From: Nocardia sp. BMG51109
GTDB taxonomy: Bacteria > Actinomycetota > Actinomycetes > Mycobacteriales > Mycobacteriaceae
Assembly: GCF_000526215.1 (NCBI RefSeq)
Contig: NZ_JAFQ01000004.1
Span: 124,001 to 188,000, forward strand
Length of the DNA stretch: 64,000 nt
Reading direction: 5' to 3'
Positions 1 through 9,948 of the stretch are shown here, piece after piece (position 1 is the stretch's first letter; each line of letters opens with the position of its first letter). A program made the translations under genes and the position numbers. Below the pieces are notes generated by a model. That model was not told the DNA's origin. It searched no databases and saw nothing but the letters and a program-made list of their open reading frames with translations.

Positions 1-131
1 TAGTCGGGCCATTCGGCGGCGAGGGCGTCGCGCACCTCGTAGAGTAGAGCGGGCATTCTAGCATCGAGTTCGGACGCCAGCCGCTCGATCGCGTCGGGTT
101 TAACCTGTAGTTCTTCATCGGAGACGCTCAT
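1..131 (-). CDS. Hypothetical protein, N-terminal part only
   Basis: The gene runs off the left edge, so only about 43 residues are visible. It starts with ATG at 131, preceded by a strong GGAGGT ribosome binding site. The visible part begins MSVSDEELQVKPDAIERL and is mostly helical and charged, with no recognisable domain. The opening is loosely like that of small EspC-type secretion-associated proteins, but this is too short to call. It is divergent from the hopanoid operon, so the roughly 100 bases between them should hold promoters for both directions. Confidence 0.6.
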   Translation of the reverse strand, partial: MSVSDEELQVKPDAIERLASELDARMPALLYEVRDALAAEWPD

Positions 132-235
132 TCGACTACCTCCGGCCTCGATTATCGCGCCGTGACAAAAACGACCGACCGAAATCACCATGCAGGTTGA
201 AGATTTGCGTGTGACGTAGCGCTCACTATCGAACC

Positions 236-1090
236 ATGGACGCAGCGACAGCGGGGCCCCGTCGCTTGCGGGCCCAGGAGCGGGACGAAAACTTCCCGGT
301 CGCGCTGCGCTGGCTGCCCCGCGACCAACGCGAACACCTGCACGCGGTGTACGCCACGGCCCGCCTGATCGACGACGTCGGCGACAAGGCGCCGGGCGAC
401 CGCACGGCACGGCTGCTGGCGTTGCGCGCGGACCTGGCGCTGGTGTGGAGCGGCGGCTCGCCGGCCGAGCCGGTATTCGCGGCGCTGGCGCCGACGGTCT
501 CCGCCTGCGCGCTGGACCAGGAACCGTTCCAGCGCCTGATCGAGGCGAATCTGGTCGATCAGCGGGTCACCCGGTACGCGACGTTCGAGGATCTGCTCGG
601 GTACTGCCGGCTGTCGGCCGATCCGGTCGGGCGGCTGGTGCTCGCGGTGTTCGGTCAGGCCACGCCCGAGACGATCGCGCTGTCGGACCGGGTGTGCACG
701 GCGCTGCAGGTGCTCGAACACTGCCAGGACGTCGCCGAGGACTACCGGGCCGGGCGCGTCTATCTGCCGCAACAGGACCTGACCGAGTTCGGGGTGCGCA
801 CCGAACAACTGGCGACCGGCGGACCCGCCGAACCCGGGTGCCGTTCGGTGGTGTTGCGGCAGGTGGACCGGGCCGCCGACCTGCTCGACGAGGGCGCCGC
901 ACTGGTCGCCCGGCTCACGGGGTGGGCGCGGATGGCGGTGGCCGGATACGTCGGGGGCGGCTATGCGACGGCGCGGGCGCTGCGGGCGGCCGGCGGCGAC
1001 GTCTGGGCGCGGGAGGCCAAGCCCAAGCACGTCGACACCGTGCGCTCGATGGTGACGCTGCTCGGCCGGGCGGCGGTGGTGCCGCGATGA
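236..1090 (+). CDS. hpnC: Hydroxysqualene synthase HpnC
   Basis: A squalene/phytoene-synthase-family protein of 284 residues, the usual size. In the HpnCDE route it is the enzyme that converts presqualene diphosphate to hydroxysqualene. The two aspartate-rich motifs are visible as ARLIDDVGD near residue 45 and [16 protein letters not shown] near residue 165. It is the first gene of the operon, and its TGA overlaps the ATG of hpnD (ATGA at 1087-1090). Assignment as HpnC rather than HpnD rests on gene order and on the more divergent first motif. No strong ribosome binding site precedes the ATG at 236. Confidence 0.9.
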   Translation: MDAATAGPRRLRAQERDENFPVALRWLPRDQREHLHAVYATARLIDDVGDKAPGDRTARLLALRADLALVWSGGSPAEPVFAALAPTVSACALDQEPFQRLIEANLVDQRVTRYATFEDLLGYCRLSADPVGRLVLAVFGQATPETIALSDRVCTALQVLEHCQDVAEDYRAGRVYLPQQDLTEFGVRTEQLATGGPAEPGCRSVVLRQVDRAADLLDEGAALVARLTGWARMAVAGYVGGGYATARALRAAGGDVWAREAKPKHVDTVRSMVTLLGRAAVVPR

Positions 1091-1980
1091 CGACCGTGCT
1101 CCCGGCGGTCTCCGAGGACTACGCCGCCTGCGAACGGATCACCCGCACCGAGGCCAAGAACTTCTACTACGGCATACGACTACTCCCCCCGGACAAGCGA
1201 TCCGCGCTGTGCGCGCTGTACGCCCTGGCGCGCCGGATCGATGACATCGGCGACGGCGACCTGGCACCGGCGGCCAAGACCGAGGCGCTGACCGGGCTGC
1301 GCAAGTCCCTCGACGACCCGGGCGGCGAGGACGATCCGGTGTTGCGGGCGGTGGCCGATGCGGCGCGCCGCTATCCGGTGCCGCTGTCGGCATTCGGCGA
1401 ACTGATCGACGGCGTGCAGAGGGACGTCGACGGCATCGATTACGCCGACTTCGGCGAACTGACCACGTACTGCCGGTGTGTCGCGGGTGCGGTGGGCCGG
1501 TTGTGCCTGTCGATCTTCGGCGCCGGGACCGACCCGCGCGCACCGCTGTTCGCCGACCAGCTGGGAATTGCCCTGCAGCAGACCAACATTCTGCGCGATA
1601 TCCGGGAGGATCTGGGCAACGGCCGGATCTACCTGCCCCGCGACGAACTCGACCGGTACGGCGTGCGGCTGGAATTCGACGACACCGGCGCGCTGAGCGA
1701 TCCGGACGGGCGGCTCGCGGCGCTGATCCGCGACGCCACCGAGCGCGCCGAGAACTGGTACTGCCTCGGGCTGCGGCTGCTCCCCGAACTCGACAGCCGC
1801 AGCGCCGCGTGCTGCGCCGCCATGGCGGGCATCTACCGCCAGCTCAACACCCGGATCCGGGCGAATCCGGCGGCGGTGTACGACCGGCGGCTGTCGCTGT
1901 CGGGCTGGGAGAAGGCCCGGGTGGCCTCCGGCGCGCTGCTGCGGTCCTCGGCGACCAGAACGTCGCGGAGCACGCCGTGA
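1087..1980 (+). CDS. hpnD: Presqualene diphosphate synthase HpnD
   Basis: A 297-residue squalene/phytoene-synthase-family enzyme that condenses two farnesyl diphosphates to presqualene diphosphate. Key motifs are [13 protein letters not shown] near residue 50 and the canonical [20 protein letters not shown] near residue 165. The open frame extends far upstream, but the ATG at 1087 is preferred because it overlaps the hpnC stop and gives the family's normal N-terminus ([18 protein letters not shown]). Its own TGA overlaps the GTG of hpnE, so translation is coupled. Members of this family keep both aspartate motifs, as here, so it should be active. Confidence 0.93.
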   Translation: MTTVLPAVSEDYAACERITRTEAKNFYYGIRLLPPDKRSALCALYALARRIDDIGDGDLAPAAKTEALTGLRKSLDDPGGEDDPVLRAVADAARRYPVPLSAFGELIDGVQRDVDGIDYADFGELTTYCRCVAGAVGRLCLSIFGAGTDPRAPLFADQLGIALQQTNILRDIREDLGNGRIYLPRDELDRYGVRLEFDDTGALSDPDGRLAALIRDATERAENWYCLGLRLLPELDSRSAACCAAMAGIYRQLNTRIRANPAAVYDRRLSLSGWEKARVASGALLRSSATRTSRSTP

Positions 1981-3356
1981 CCGCCCGCGTCGCGGTGGTC
2001 GGCGGCGGCCTCGCGGGTATCACCGCGGCGCTGGGCTGCGCCGACGCCGGACACCGGGTGACACTGTTCGAATCCCGGCCCTGGCTGGGCGGATTGACCT
2101 ACTCGTTCGACCGCGGCGGGCTGCGGGTGGACAACGGCCAGCACGTGTTCCTGCGCTGCTGCGACCGCTACCGCGCGCTGCTGGCCCGGCTCGATGTCGA
2201 GGACGACGTGAATCTGCAAGCGCGCCTGGATATCCCGGTGCGCGGCCCGCTGCCCGGCGGCGCCACCGGAGCGGGCAGGCTGCGGCGGCTCCCGCTGCCC
2301 GCGCCGCTGCATCTGAGCTGGGCACTGGCACGATATCCCTGGTTGTCATCGGCCGCCCGCGCGCGTTTCGTCCGCGCCGCACTGGCCCTGCGCGCCGTGG
2401 ACCCCGGCGATCCGCGCAGTGACGCCGCGAGTTTCGGCGAGTGGCTGCGTGCGCACGGGCAGGACCGCGACGCCGTCGAGAGTCTGTGGGATCTGGTCGG
2501 CATCGCCACCCTGAACGCCCGCGCCGACGACGTCTCGCTGGCGCTGGCCGCCACGGTCTTTCAGATCGGCCTGCTCACCCGGTCCGATGCCGCCGATATC
2601 GGCTGGGCGCGGGTGCCGCTGGGCCGGTTGCACGGGGAATCGGCCGAGAAGGCGCTGGCGGCCGCCGGGGCGACCGTGCTGACCCGCACGAAAGTATCCG
2701 CGGTACAGCGGAATCCGGACGGCTGGACGATTCGCGCCGACGGCGACGGCGTGGACGTGGACGCTCTGGTACTCGCCGTTCCGCCCGGCCCGGCGTCCGC
2801 GCTGCTGCCGCCGGGTGCGATGGATCTGCCGGCCGGCTGGGCCGCGGCGCTGGGCAGCGCGCCGATCATCAACGTGCACGCCGTCTACGACCGGAAGGTG
2901 ATGAACACCCCGTTCGTGGCCGGTCTCGGGACGGATGCGCAGTGGGTGTTCGACCGCACCCCGGCCTCGGGGCTCGGTGACCACGACGCCTCCGGCGGAC
3001 AGTATCTCGCGGTATCGGTCTCGGCCGCCGACGATCTCGTCGACCTGCCCACCGCCGAGCTGCGCGAGCGTTTCCTGCCCGCGCTGCGGGAGCTGCTGCC
3101 CGCGACCGGGACGGCCCGGCTGCGCGATTTCTTCGTCACCCGGGAACGGCACGCCACCTTCCGCCCGGCCCCGGGCTGCGCGCGCCTGCGCCCGGGCGCC
3201 CGCACCGCGCTGCCGGGCCTGTATCTCGCGGGCGCGTGGACCGCCACCGGCTGGCCCGCGACCATGGAGGGCGCCGTCCGCAGCGGCGAATCCGCTGTGG
3301 CAGAACTTGTTTCGGACAACAACACCCGTACACCCGAATGGGAGGTGATTCGGTGA
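1977..3356 (+). CDS. hpnE: Hydroxysqualene dehydroxylase HpnE (FAD)
   Basis: A 459-residue FAD-dependent amine-oxidase/phytoene-desaturase-type protein that reduces hydroxysqualene to squalene, completing the HpnCDE route. The dinucleotide-binding motif [10 protein letters not shown] lies at the extreme N-terminus, followed by the acidic residue of the Rossmann fold in VTLFES. The C-terminal FAD segment [20 protein letters not shown] is typical of the family. The GTG start at 1977 overlaps the hpnD stop (GTGA). A clear GGAGGTGAT near its 3' end serves the next gene. Confidence 0.92.
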   Translation: MTARVAVVGGGLAGITAALGCADAGHRVTLFESRPWLGGLTYSFDRGGLRVDNGQHVFLRCCDRYRALLARLDVEDDVNLQARLDIPVRGPLPGGATGAGRLRRLPLPAPLHLSWALARYPWLSSAARARFVRAALALRAVDPGDPRSDAASFGEWLRAHGQDRDAVESLWDLVGIATLNARADDVSLALAATVFQIGLLTRSDAADIGWARVPLGRLHGESAEKALAAAGATVLTRTKVSAVQRNPDGWTIRADGDGVDVDALVLAVPPGPASALLPPGAMDLPAGWAAALGSAPIINVHAVYDRKVMNTPFVAGLGTDAQWVFDRTPASGLGDHDASGGQYLAVSVSAADDLVDLPTAELRERFLPALRELLPATGTARLRDFFVTRERHATFRPAPGCARLRPGARTALPGLYLAGAWTATGWPATMEGAVRSGESAVAELVSDNNTRTPEWEVIR

Positions 3357-4369
3357 CTACAACGACCCTGTCGGCCGTCGACACCGGAAGCGACGCGGTG
3401 CGGGAAGCATTACGCGATGCGGTGAACCGGCTCGACGACACGATCCGTCCCGTGGTCGCGTACCACTTCGGATGGTGCGATGAGCACGGGCGCCCCGTAC
3501 GGGGCAACGGCGGCAAATCCATTCGTTCCCGGCTGGCGCTGCTCGCCGCGCGGGCGGTGGGCGGCGGCGGTGCCGCCGCGCTACCGGGCGCGGTGGCGGT
3601 GGAGCTGGTGCACAACTTCTCCCTTGTGCACGACGACCTGATGGACCGCGACGCCACCCGCAGGCACCGGCCGACGGTGTGGGCGGTCTGGGGCGATGCG
3701 GTGGCGGTGCTGACGGGCGACGCGATGCTGTCGCTGGCCCACGAGGTCCTGCTGGATTCCGGTTCGCCGCAGGCGATTCCGTCCGCCAAGATCATCGCCA
3801 CCGCGACCACCGAGCTGATCCGGGGGCAGGCCGCCGACGTCGACTTCGAGCACCGCGACGACGTGAGCCTGGCCGAATGCGTCCGGATGGCGACGGGGAA
3901 GACCGCCGCGCTGCTGGCGGCGAGCGCGGGGGTCGGCGCGCTGCTGGCGGGTGCGCCGGACCGCACCGTCTCGGCGATGCAGAGCTACGGCCATCACGTC
4001 GGCCTGGCATTTCAGCTGGTCGACGACCTACTCGGGATATGGGGGCAACCGGAGGTGACCGGCAAGCCGGTCTGGTCGGATCTGCGTTCCCGCAAGAAGT
4101 CGCTGCCGGTGGTCTGGGCGCTGGAGGCCGGCGGATCGGCGGGACGCGAACTGGCACGGTGGCTGGCCCGGCCCGACACACCGGACGAGGACGAGTTGCG
4201 GGGCGCGGCCGAACTCGTCGACCGGGCCGGCGGGCGGCGCTGGGCGCGGACGGAGGCGCAGCGCCGGGTCGCGCTGGCCGAGGAGTCGCTGGCCCCGGTG
4301 CCGATGCCCCCCGAATGCCGCGGCGAACTGACCGACCTCGCGAGGTTCATCATCGAACGGAGTGCGTGA
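3353..4369 (+). CDS. Trans-polyprenyl diphosphate synthase
   Basis: A 338-residue polyprenyl synthetase that should supply the prenyl diphosphate (farnesyl or geranylgeranyl) for the operon. The first aspartate-rich motif is SLVHDDLMDRDATRRHRPTVW. The second region is FQLVDDLLGIWG, a diverged DDxxD form common in actinobacterial members of hopanoid clusters. A lysine follows in the conserved GKPVWSDL segment. The GTG start at 3353 is chosen because GGAGGTGATT lies 3-12 bases upstream and GTGA overlaps the hpnE stop. Chain length cannot be read from the sequence; farnesyl diphosphate is inferred from context. Confidence 0.88.
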   Translation: MTTTTLSAVDTGSDAVREALRDAVNRLDDTIRPVVAYHFGWCDEHGRPVRGNGGKSIRSRLALLAARAVGGGGAAALPGAVAVELVHNFSLVHDDLMDRDATRRHRPTVWAVWGDAVAVLTGDAMLSLAHEVLLDSGSPQAIPSAKIIATATTELIRGQAADVDFEHRDDVSLAECVRMATGKTAALLAASAGVGALLAGAPDRTVSAMQSYGHHVGLAFQLVDDLLGIWGQPEVTGKPVWSDLRSRKKSLPVVWALEAGGSAGRELARWLARPDTPDEDELRGAAELVDRAGGRRWARTEAQRRVALAEESLAPVPMPPECRGELTDLARFIIERSA

Positions 4370-4371
4370 GT

Positions 4372-6318
4372 ATGACTGTGATCGATTCCGGCACGAGCGA
4401 GACCGCAAGGGCGACAGCCGATCCCGCTCTCGTCCGCGATGCGCTGCGGACGGCGCAGGTGCACCTTCGCGCACTGCAGGACGACACGGGCTGGTGGAAG
4501 GGCGAACTGGCCACCAATGTGACGATGGACGCCGAGGATCTGCTGCTGCGGGCGTTCCTGGGCATCGCCACCCCGGAGGTGACCGAACCCGCCGCCCGCT
4601 GGATCCGGTCCCAGCAGCGGGCCGACGGCACCTGGGCAACCTTCCACGGCGGCCCCGGCGACCTGTCCACCACCGCGGAGGCATGGGTGGCGCTGCGGCT
4701 GGCCGGCGACGGCGCGGACGAGCCGCACATGCGGGCCGCCGCGAAGTTCGTGCGCACCGGCGGCGGCATCGAGGGCACCCGGGTGTTCACCCGAATCTGG
4801 CTGGCGCTGTTCGGATTGTGGCCCTGGGACGATCTGCCCAATCTGCCACCGGAACTCATCTTCCTGCCGTCCTGGTTCCCGCTGAACATCTACGACTGGG
4901 GCTGCTGGGCGCGGCAGACGGTGGTGCCGCTGACGGTGGTCGCCACCCTGCGCCCGGTGCGCCCGCTGTCGTTCGGCATCGACGAGCTGCGCACCGGATC
5001 CCCTGCCCCGCGGCGGAATTCGATCGTCAGCATCGCGGGCATGTTCCAGCGGCTGGACACCGTGCTGCACACCTACGCCCGGCGCCCGCTCGGCTGGGTC
5101 CGCGAGATGGCGATGCGGCAGGCGGCGGAGTGGATCCTGGCTCGCCAGGAGGCCGACGGCGGGTGGGGCGGAATCCAGCCGCCATGGGTGTATTCGCTGC
5201 TCGCCCTGCATCTGCTGGGCTACTCCGTGGACCATCCGGCGATGCGGGCCGGGCTGGAGGGCCTCGAGGGATTCGTGGTCCACGAGCACACGCCCGCCGG
5301 CGAGCTGCGCCGGCTGGAGGCGTGCCAGTCGCCGGTGTGGGATACCGCGCTGGCGACCGCCGCGCTGCTGGAGGCCGGGGCGCCCGGCGACGATCCGGCG
5401 GTGCTGCGCGCCACCGACTGGCTGCTGGGCGAGCAGATCACCGCCGGCGGCGACTGGCAGGTCCGCCGCCCCGACCTGGCGCCCGGCGGCTGGGCCTTCG
5501 AGTTCGCCAACGACTGTTATCCGGACACCGACGACAGTGCGCTGATCATCCTTGCGCTGCACCGGGTTTCGCATCCGGACCCGGAGCGGCTGCGGGCCGC
5601 GATCCGGCGCGGCACCGATTGGACGGTGGGCATGCAGTCGGCCGACGGCGGCTGGGGCGCCTTCGACGCCGACAACACGTCGGCGCTGCCGGCCAAGCTC
5701 CCGTTCTGCGATTTCGGCGCCGTCACCGACCCGCCGTCGGCCGACGTCACCGCGCACGTGGTGGAGATGCTGGCGGAGCTGGGACGCGGATCCGACGAGC
5801 GGTGCCGGCGCGGCGTGCGCTGGCTGCTCGACCATCAGGAACGCGACGGTTCCTGGTACGGCCGCTGGGGGGCCAACCACATCTACGGCACCGGCGCGGT
5901 CGTGCCCGCCCTCGTGGCCGCCGGGGAGGATCCGCGATCGCGCCCGATCCGGTCGGCCGTGCGGTGGCTGCGAGCGCACCAGAACGAGGACGGCGGCTGG
6001 GGCGAGGATCTGCGCTCCTACCGCGATCCGGCCTGGATCGGGCACGGCGAGTCGACCGCCTCGCAGACCGCCTGGGCGCTGCTGGCCCTGCTGGCGGCGG
6101 GCGAGCAGCACTCCCCCGCGGTCGAGCGCGGGATCGGTTGGCTGATCGGCACGCAGCGCCCCGACGGCGGCTGGGACGAGGACCTGTTCACCGGCACCGG
6201 CTTCCCCGGCGACTTCTACATCAACTACCACCTGTATCGCATCGTGTTCCCGATCTGGGCGCTCGGGCGGTACCTGCGGGCGGCGGAGCCGGCCCGCAAC
6301 GGGCACCGGGGCGGCTGA
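4372..6318 (+). CDS. shc: Squalene-hopene cyclase
   Basis: A 648-residue cyclase that folds squalene into hopene/hopanol, a membrane-associated class II terpene cyclase. The catalytic acid motif is D385-T-D-D in FANDCYPDTDDSAL. At least six QW-type repeats are visible, including QQRADGTW, QEADGGW, QSADGGWGAF, QERDGSWYGRW, QNEDGGW and QRPDGGW. Length matches the family. The ATG at 4372 is preferred, with an AACGGAG site about nine bases before it; GTG at 4366 would overlap the previous stop and is a real alternative adding two residues. Confidence 0.96.
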   Translation: MTVIDSGTSETARATADPALVRDALRTAQVHLRALQDDTGWWKGELATNVTMDAEDLLLRAFLGIATPEVTEPAARWIRSQQRADGTWATFHGGPGDLSTTAEAWVALRLAGDGADEPHMRAAAKFVRTGGGIEGTRVFTRIWLALFGLWPWDDLPNLPPELIFLPSWFPLNIYDWGCWARQTVVPLTVVATLRPVRPLSFGIDELRTGSPAPRRNSIVSIAGMFQRLDTVLHTYARRPLGWVREMAMRQAAEWILARQEADGGWGGIQPPWVYSLLALHLLGYSVDHPAMRAGLEGLEGFVVHEHTPAGELRRLEACQSPVWDTALATAALLEAGAPGDDPAVLRATDWLLGEQITAGGDWQVRRPDLAPGGWAFEFANDCYPDTDDSALIILALHRVSHPDPERLRAAIRRGTDWTVGMQSADGGWGAFDADNTSALPAKLPFCDFGAVTDPPSADVTAHVVEMLAELGRGSDERCRRGVRWLLDHQERDGSWYGRWGANHIYGTGAVVPALVAAGEDPRSRPIRSAVRWLRAHQNEDGGWGEDLRSYRDPAWIGHGESTASQTAWALLALLAAGEQHSPAVERGIGWLIGTQRPDGGWDEDLFTGTGFPGDFYINYHLYRIVFPIWALGRYLRAAEPARNGHRGG

Positions 6319-6321
6319 GCG

Positions 6322-7206
6322 ATGCTACCCGGAACCGTTTGCGCCCCACTGCGAAGCGAGCGGGCGGCACTGCGGGGCGCGACCACCGCCCACACGGTGC
6401 GCACCGGCCGCGGCCCCACCCAGCGGCTCGACACCCCGGCGGGCGCGATCGCCGTCGCCGGGGTGGCCGGTGCGCTGGATCCGTCGCTGCGTCCCGGGGA
6501 TCTGGTTGTCGCACAGCAGATCCGCCGCGCCGGGACGGTGCTGCCGAGCAATGCGGCGCCGCTGCTCTACTCGGCGCTGCGGCGCCTCGGCCTGCGCGTG
6601 CACCTCGGCCCGATCTTCTCCGCGGAGCACATCGTCGACGGCCCGGCCCGCGATCGCCTGGCGGCCACCGGCGCGCTGGCCGTCGACACCGAGTCGGCAT
6701 TCCTGGCCGATGCGGTCCCGGACGGCCGCACGGTGGTCATCCGGGCCATCGTGGACACCCGGGACGCGCCGCTGGTCCATCCCGGGACCGTGCTGCGCGG
6801 AATCCGGGCGCTGCACGCATTGCGCTGTGCCGCACCGGTTCTCGATCAGTGGTCGGCCGCGCTCGGCGAGCGGGAGGTACTGCTGGCCGGGCCGTCGGCC
6901 ACCGACTCGGATCCGCCGGACCTCTCGTCCCGTATCGATCTCGTCCTGGCGCTCGGCTCCCCGGCTACGGCCCTGACGGAAGCCGCTGCCGGCCAGGGCA
7001 TTCCGGTGCAGGCGGTGCACCGGGTCGACGAGGTCGACCTGGGGCTGCTCGCGGCCGCCCGGCGCATCGCGGTCTCGGTCACGCCGACCGTGCCGCCGTC
7101 CCTGACATCCGACCTGCTCGACGCCCTGTCCGGCCTGGGACCGGTCCGGGCACGCGAGGCCACGGTCACCGATGAACTTTCGTTCCACCCTCGGGAGGTG
7201 AGTTGA
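6322..7206 (+). CDS. hpnG: HpnG-type hopanoid nucleoside phosphorylase with a C-terminal IspH-like remnant
   Basis: The first ~185 residues look like a nucleosidase/phosphorylase of the MTA/SAH family, containing GVAGALDPSLRPGDLVVA and the ending AVDTESAFLA. HpnG removes adenine from adenosylhopane in bacteriohopanetetrol synthesis. At 294 residues it is longer than a lone HpnG. Its last ~100 residues resemble the third domain of IspH/LytB: a VLALGSPA segment, an Asp-Glu-Val-Asp helix start, and the ending ELSFHPREV. The cysteine and SNSNRL motif of IspH are missing, so this part should not be a working reductase. The stop is followed directly by the hpnH ATG. Confidence 0.85.
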   Translation: MLPGTVCAPLRSERAALRGATTAHTVRTGRGPTQRLDTPAGAIAVAGVAGALDPSLRPGDLVVAQQIRRAGTVLPSNAAPLLYSALRRLGLRVHLGPIFSAEHIVDGPARDRLAATGALAVDTESAFLADAVPDGRTVVIRAIVDTRDAPLVHPGTVLRGIRALHALRCAAPVLDQWSAALGEREVLLAGPSATDSDPPDLSSRIDLVLALGSPATALTEAAAGQGIPVQAVHRVDEVDLGLLAAARRIAVSVTPTVPPSLTSDLLDALSGLGPVRAREATVTDELSFHPREVS

Positions 7207-8208
7207 ATGGGCATGCCCTTACGTCAATCCCTGCGTCTGGGAACCTATCTCGCGAAGCAGAAGCTGCTGCGCCGGGAGAAGTTCCCCATCCTGGTCGAAC
7301 TGGAGCCGCTGTTCGCCTGCAACCTGAAATGCGCGGGCTGCGGCAAGATCCAGCACCCGCACGACATGCTCAAGCAGCGGATGCCGGTGGAGCAGGCGGT
7401 CGGCGCGATCGAGGAGTGCGGCGCGCCGATGGTCTCCATCGCCGGCGGCGAACCGCTGATGCACCCGCAGATCGACGAGATCGTGCGACAGCTGCTGGAC
7501 CGCAACAAGATCGTGTTCCTGTGCACCAACGCGGTGCTGCTGCCCAAGCACCTGCACAAGTTCACGCCGCACCGGAACTTCGCGTGGATGGTGCACCTCG
7601 ACGGCCTGCGCGAGCGGCACGACGCCTCGGTCTGCAAGGACGGCGTCTTCGATCAGGCCGTGGATGCCATCCGGCAGGTCAAGGCGGCGGGATTCCGGGT
7701 GATGACCAATACGACGTTCTACGACCTGGATTCGCCGCAGGATGTCATCGACGTGCTCGACTATCTCAACGACGAGCTCGAGATCGATCACATGCAGATC
7801 GCGCCCGGCTACGCCTACGAGAAGGCCCCGGACCAGGAGCACTGGCTCGGCGTCCAGCAGACCCATCAGCTGTTCGCCAAGGCGTTCGCGAACGGCCGGC
7901 GCAAGAAGTGGCGGCTCAACCACTCCCCGCTGTATCTGGACTTCCTGGAGGGCAAGGTCGATTTCGACTGCACCGCCTGGGCCATCCCGTCGTATTCGCT
8001 GAAGGGCTGGCAGCGGCCCTGCTACCTGCTCGACGACGGCTACGCCCAGAGCTACCGGGAACTGATCGACGACACCGACTGGTCGAGCTTCGGCCGCGGC
8101 AACGATCCGCGCTGCGCGAACTGCATGGCGCACTGCGGGTACGAGCCGACCGCCGTCGTCGCCACCCTCGGTTCGCTGAAAGAGACGATCCGCGCCGCCG
8201 CGAGCTGA
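7207..8208 (+). CDS. hpnH: Adenosylhopane synthase HpnH (radical SAM)
   Basis: A 333-residue radical SAM protein that joins a 5'-deoxyadenosyl group to diploptene, the first committed step to extended hopanoids. The cluster motif is C38-N-L-K-C42-A-G-C45 within LFACNLKCAGCG, and the SAM-contact GGE motif is SIAGGEPL. A C-terminal cysteine group (CANCMAHCGYEP) is typical of HpnH. It starts immediately after the hpnG stop, with GGGAGGTGAG upstream. It is the last recognisable hopanoid gene; no later side-chain genes (hpnO, hpnI, hpnJ) lie in the window. Confidence 0.95.
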   Translation: MGMPLRQSLRLGTYLAKQKLLRREKFPILVELEPLFACNLKCAGCGKIQHPHDMLKQRMPVEQAVGAIEECGAPMVSIAGGEPLMHPQIDEIVRQLLDRNKIVFLCTNAVLLPKHLHKFTPHRNFAWMVHLDGLRERHDASVCKDGVFDQAVDAIRQVKAAGFRVMTNTTFYDLDSPQDVIDVLDYLNDELEIDHMQIAPGYAYEKAPDQEHWLGVQQTHQLFAKAFANGRRKKWRLNHSPLYLDFLEGKVDFDCTAWAIPSYSLKGWQRPCYLLDDGYAQSYRELIDDTDWSSFGRGNDPRCANCMAHCGYEPTAVVATLGSLKETIRAAAS

Positions 8209-8246
8209 CCGCAGCCCGGACGCGGCACCACCGGCAACCGTGCGCT

Positions 8247-8270
8247 GATCGGCGTTTCAACCGGCCGATC
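8247..8270. terminator. Weak hairpin after the hopanoid operon
   Basis: Seven-base arms GATCGGC and GCCGATC surround a ten-base loop about 40 bases after the hpnH stop. There is no T-run. It may slow or end transcription before the next gene, but it is a weak candidate. Confidence 0.3.
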
Positions 8271-8296
8271 TGCCCCTATGCGGCTACTTTGGCCGA

Positions 8297-9598
8297 GTGC
8301 GACGCATCCACACGGGAGTGGACACCGTCACGGCATTCCTGGCAACCCTCGTTGCCGGACTGTCGCTGGCCGTACCCATCGACTTCCGGTGGACCAGCGA
8401 TTCGTCGCCCCTGCAGCTGAATCTGCTCGCCCACAATCAGCCCACCGCCGTGGCCGCGGGCGCGATCGTGGCGGTCGTCATCGCCACCGTGCTCACCGCC
8501 GCGGGCAGCGAGCTGGTGTCGTGGTGCACGGCGTTCGGTGCCGCGGCCGTGATCGCCGCCGGCCATCTGCTCGGCCGCTCCCCGCACCCGGCGACGACCC
8601 TGACCACCATGAATTTCCTCGGCACGGTGGTCGGCGGGATTCTGCTCGGCGGTGTCGGCGCGGCCGTGGCCAGGTTCGCGGCGCCGACCGCCGGCTGGAT
8701 TCTCGGGATGGTCGCCAGCGTCTCCGTCGCCGTGGCCCTGCCGACGCCGCAGCAGGCCGAGAGCGACCCGTTGCGGCCGGGCTGGGCCGTCGCCTCCGAC
8801 TCGCCGCCGGTCTGGTTGATCGTCGTGGCGCTCGTGCTGGTCGCGATCAGCACCTACCTCAACCGCCGCAGCGTCTCGACGGTGCGGATGACGGTGGAGC
8901 TGCCGCTGGCGCCGATCGTGGCCGGCCTGTTGTTGCTGGCCACCGGGCTGCTGACGACGAACTGGGTGACCAACGGCGAGGGCGGCACGGCCATGATCGT
9001 CGCCGCGGTCGCCCTCTCGACACTGGTCACCGGCGGCGCCGCACTGCTGCTGCCCGGCCGGGACGGCGAGTTCGTGCTGATGGCCGTCGCCGTCACGGCC
9101 GCGGGCAACGCGACGATCGCGGCGACGCTGCCGGTCTGGTCGGTGCCGCTGTTCGTGCTGCTGACCGGCGCGGGGCTCGCGGCCGGAATGCGATGGCCGA
9201 GACCGGATGTCGCGTTCGGCGCGTTCGCGGTCCTGGCGCTCTGCTCGATCGTGCTGGGGTATCTGCGCAACGGCAGCAGACCGGTCGACAATGTCACCAA
9301 CCTGATACTCGCGGTCGTCATCGGCTTCGGTCTCGGTTCGACCGTGCCGCGCCGCGCCTCGGCCCGCGTACTCGGTGCCGCGCTCGTCATCGGCCCGTCC
9401 GCGGTGCTCGCTTTGCGCACCACCCTGAGCTTCGGCGCGTGCACCGAGGTCGCCCAGCCGGGCGCCGGCGTGGTGTGCGAATACGACGGCCACGCCTCCG
9501 TGGTCCCGGGATGGGCCGCCCTCACGATGGTCGCCGGATGCGCGCTGTTCGCCCATGTGCTGCGCCGCCGCGTCGACAAGGCGACGGTCGACCGCTGA
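8297..9598 (+). CDS. Polytopic membrane protein of unknown function
   Basis: A 433-residue protein, mostly hydrophobic, with about 10-12 predicted membrane helices made of Ala/Val/Leu-rich stretches separated by short polar turns. No transporter signature, ATP-binding or catalytic motif is evident. The start is GTG at 8297 (MRRIHTGVDTVTAFLATLVAGL), which puts the first helix almost at the N-terminus; no convincing ribosome binding site supports it. It follows the hopanoid operon by 88 bases on the same strand, so read-through is possible, but a role in hopanoid handling would be a guess. Confidence 0.7.
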   Translation: MRRIHTGVDTVTAFLATLVAGLSLAVPIDFRWTSDSSPLQLNLLAHNQPTAVAAGAIVAVVIATVLTAAGSELVSWCTAFGAAAVIAAGHLLGRSPHPATTLTTMNFLGTVVGGILLGGVGAAVARFAAPTAGWILGMVASVSVAVALPTPQQAESDPLRPGWAVASDSPPVWLIVVALVLVAISTYLNRRSVSTVRMTVELPLAPIVAGLLLLATGLLTTNWVTNGEGGTAMIVAAVALSTLVTGGAALLLPGRDGEFVLMAVAVTAAGNATIAATLPVWSVPLFVLLTGAGLAAGMRWPRPDVAFGAFAVLALCSIVLGYLRNGSRPVDNVTNLILAVVIGFGLGSTVPRRASARVLGAALVIGPSAVLALRTTLSFGACTEVAQPGAGVVCEYDGHASVVPGWAALTMVAGCALFAHVLRRRVDKATVDR

Positions 9599-9739
9599 CC
9601 GCCCGGTGACCGCGAAACCATTGCTTACCAGGCCGTTTCGGATGTTACCCGCTGATGAAATGGCCCTCACAGCACTTCATTACCGATCGTGATCATCGTA
9701 GGCTCGATTCGGATCTTCACCCGCCCGGAAGATCCACCG

Positions 9740-9790
9740 GAACCGCCCCGAACCAGTGACTCCCACACTCTCCACGCTTCGGGGCGGTTC
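9740..9790. terminator. Inverted repeat between convergent genes
   Basis: A perfect 13-base inverted repeat (arms GAACCGCCCCGAA and TTCGGGGCGGTTC) with a 25-base loop lies between the ends of the membrane-protein gene (+) and the glycosyltransferase gene (-). This position suits a bidirectional terminator. The rest of 9599-9948 shows no supportable gene. Confidence 0.55.
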
Positions 9791-9948
9791 ATTCTGTCCA
9801 TAGTGCCGGCTCGCGGTCCTGGACACCGTCGAGACCTTCCGCTCGATGATCAACCGGCCGAACGGAACCGAGAGGCCGAAACGAGCACGACCCTCTCGAA
9901 CCCGGTCGTGACGAGACGCTGCCGACCGGCACGCGGAACGCGAATTGC

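Noticed and set aside
4012..6306. 764-codon open frame antisense to squalene-hopene cyclase, and similar long frames at 4362-7175, 33511-35292 and 56909-58669
   Set aside because: They mirror real genes in other frames, as expected in GC-rich DNA, have no start sites and no recognisable domains.
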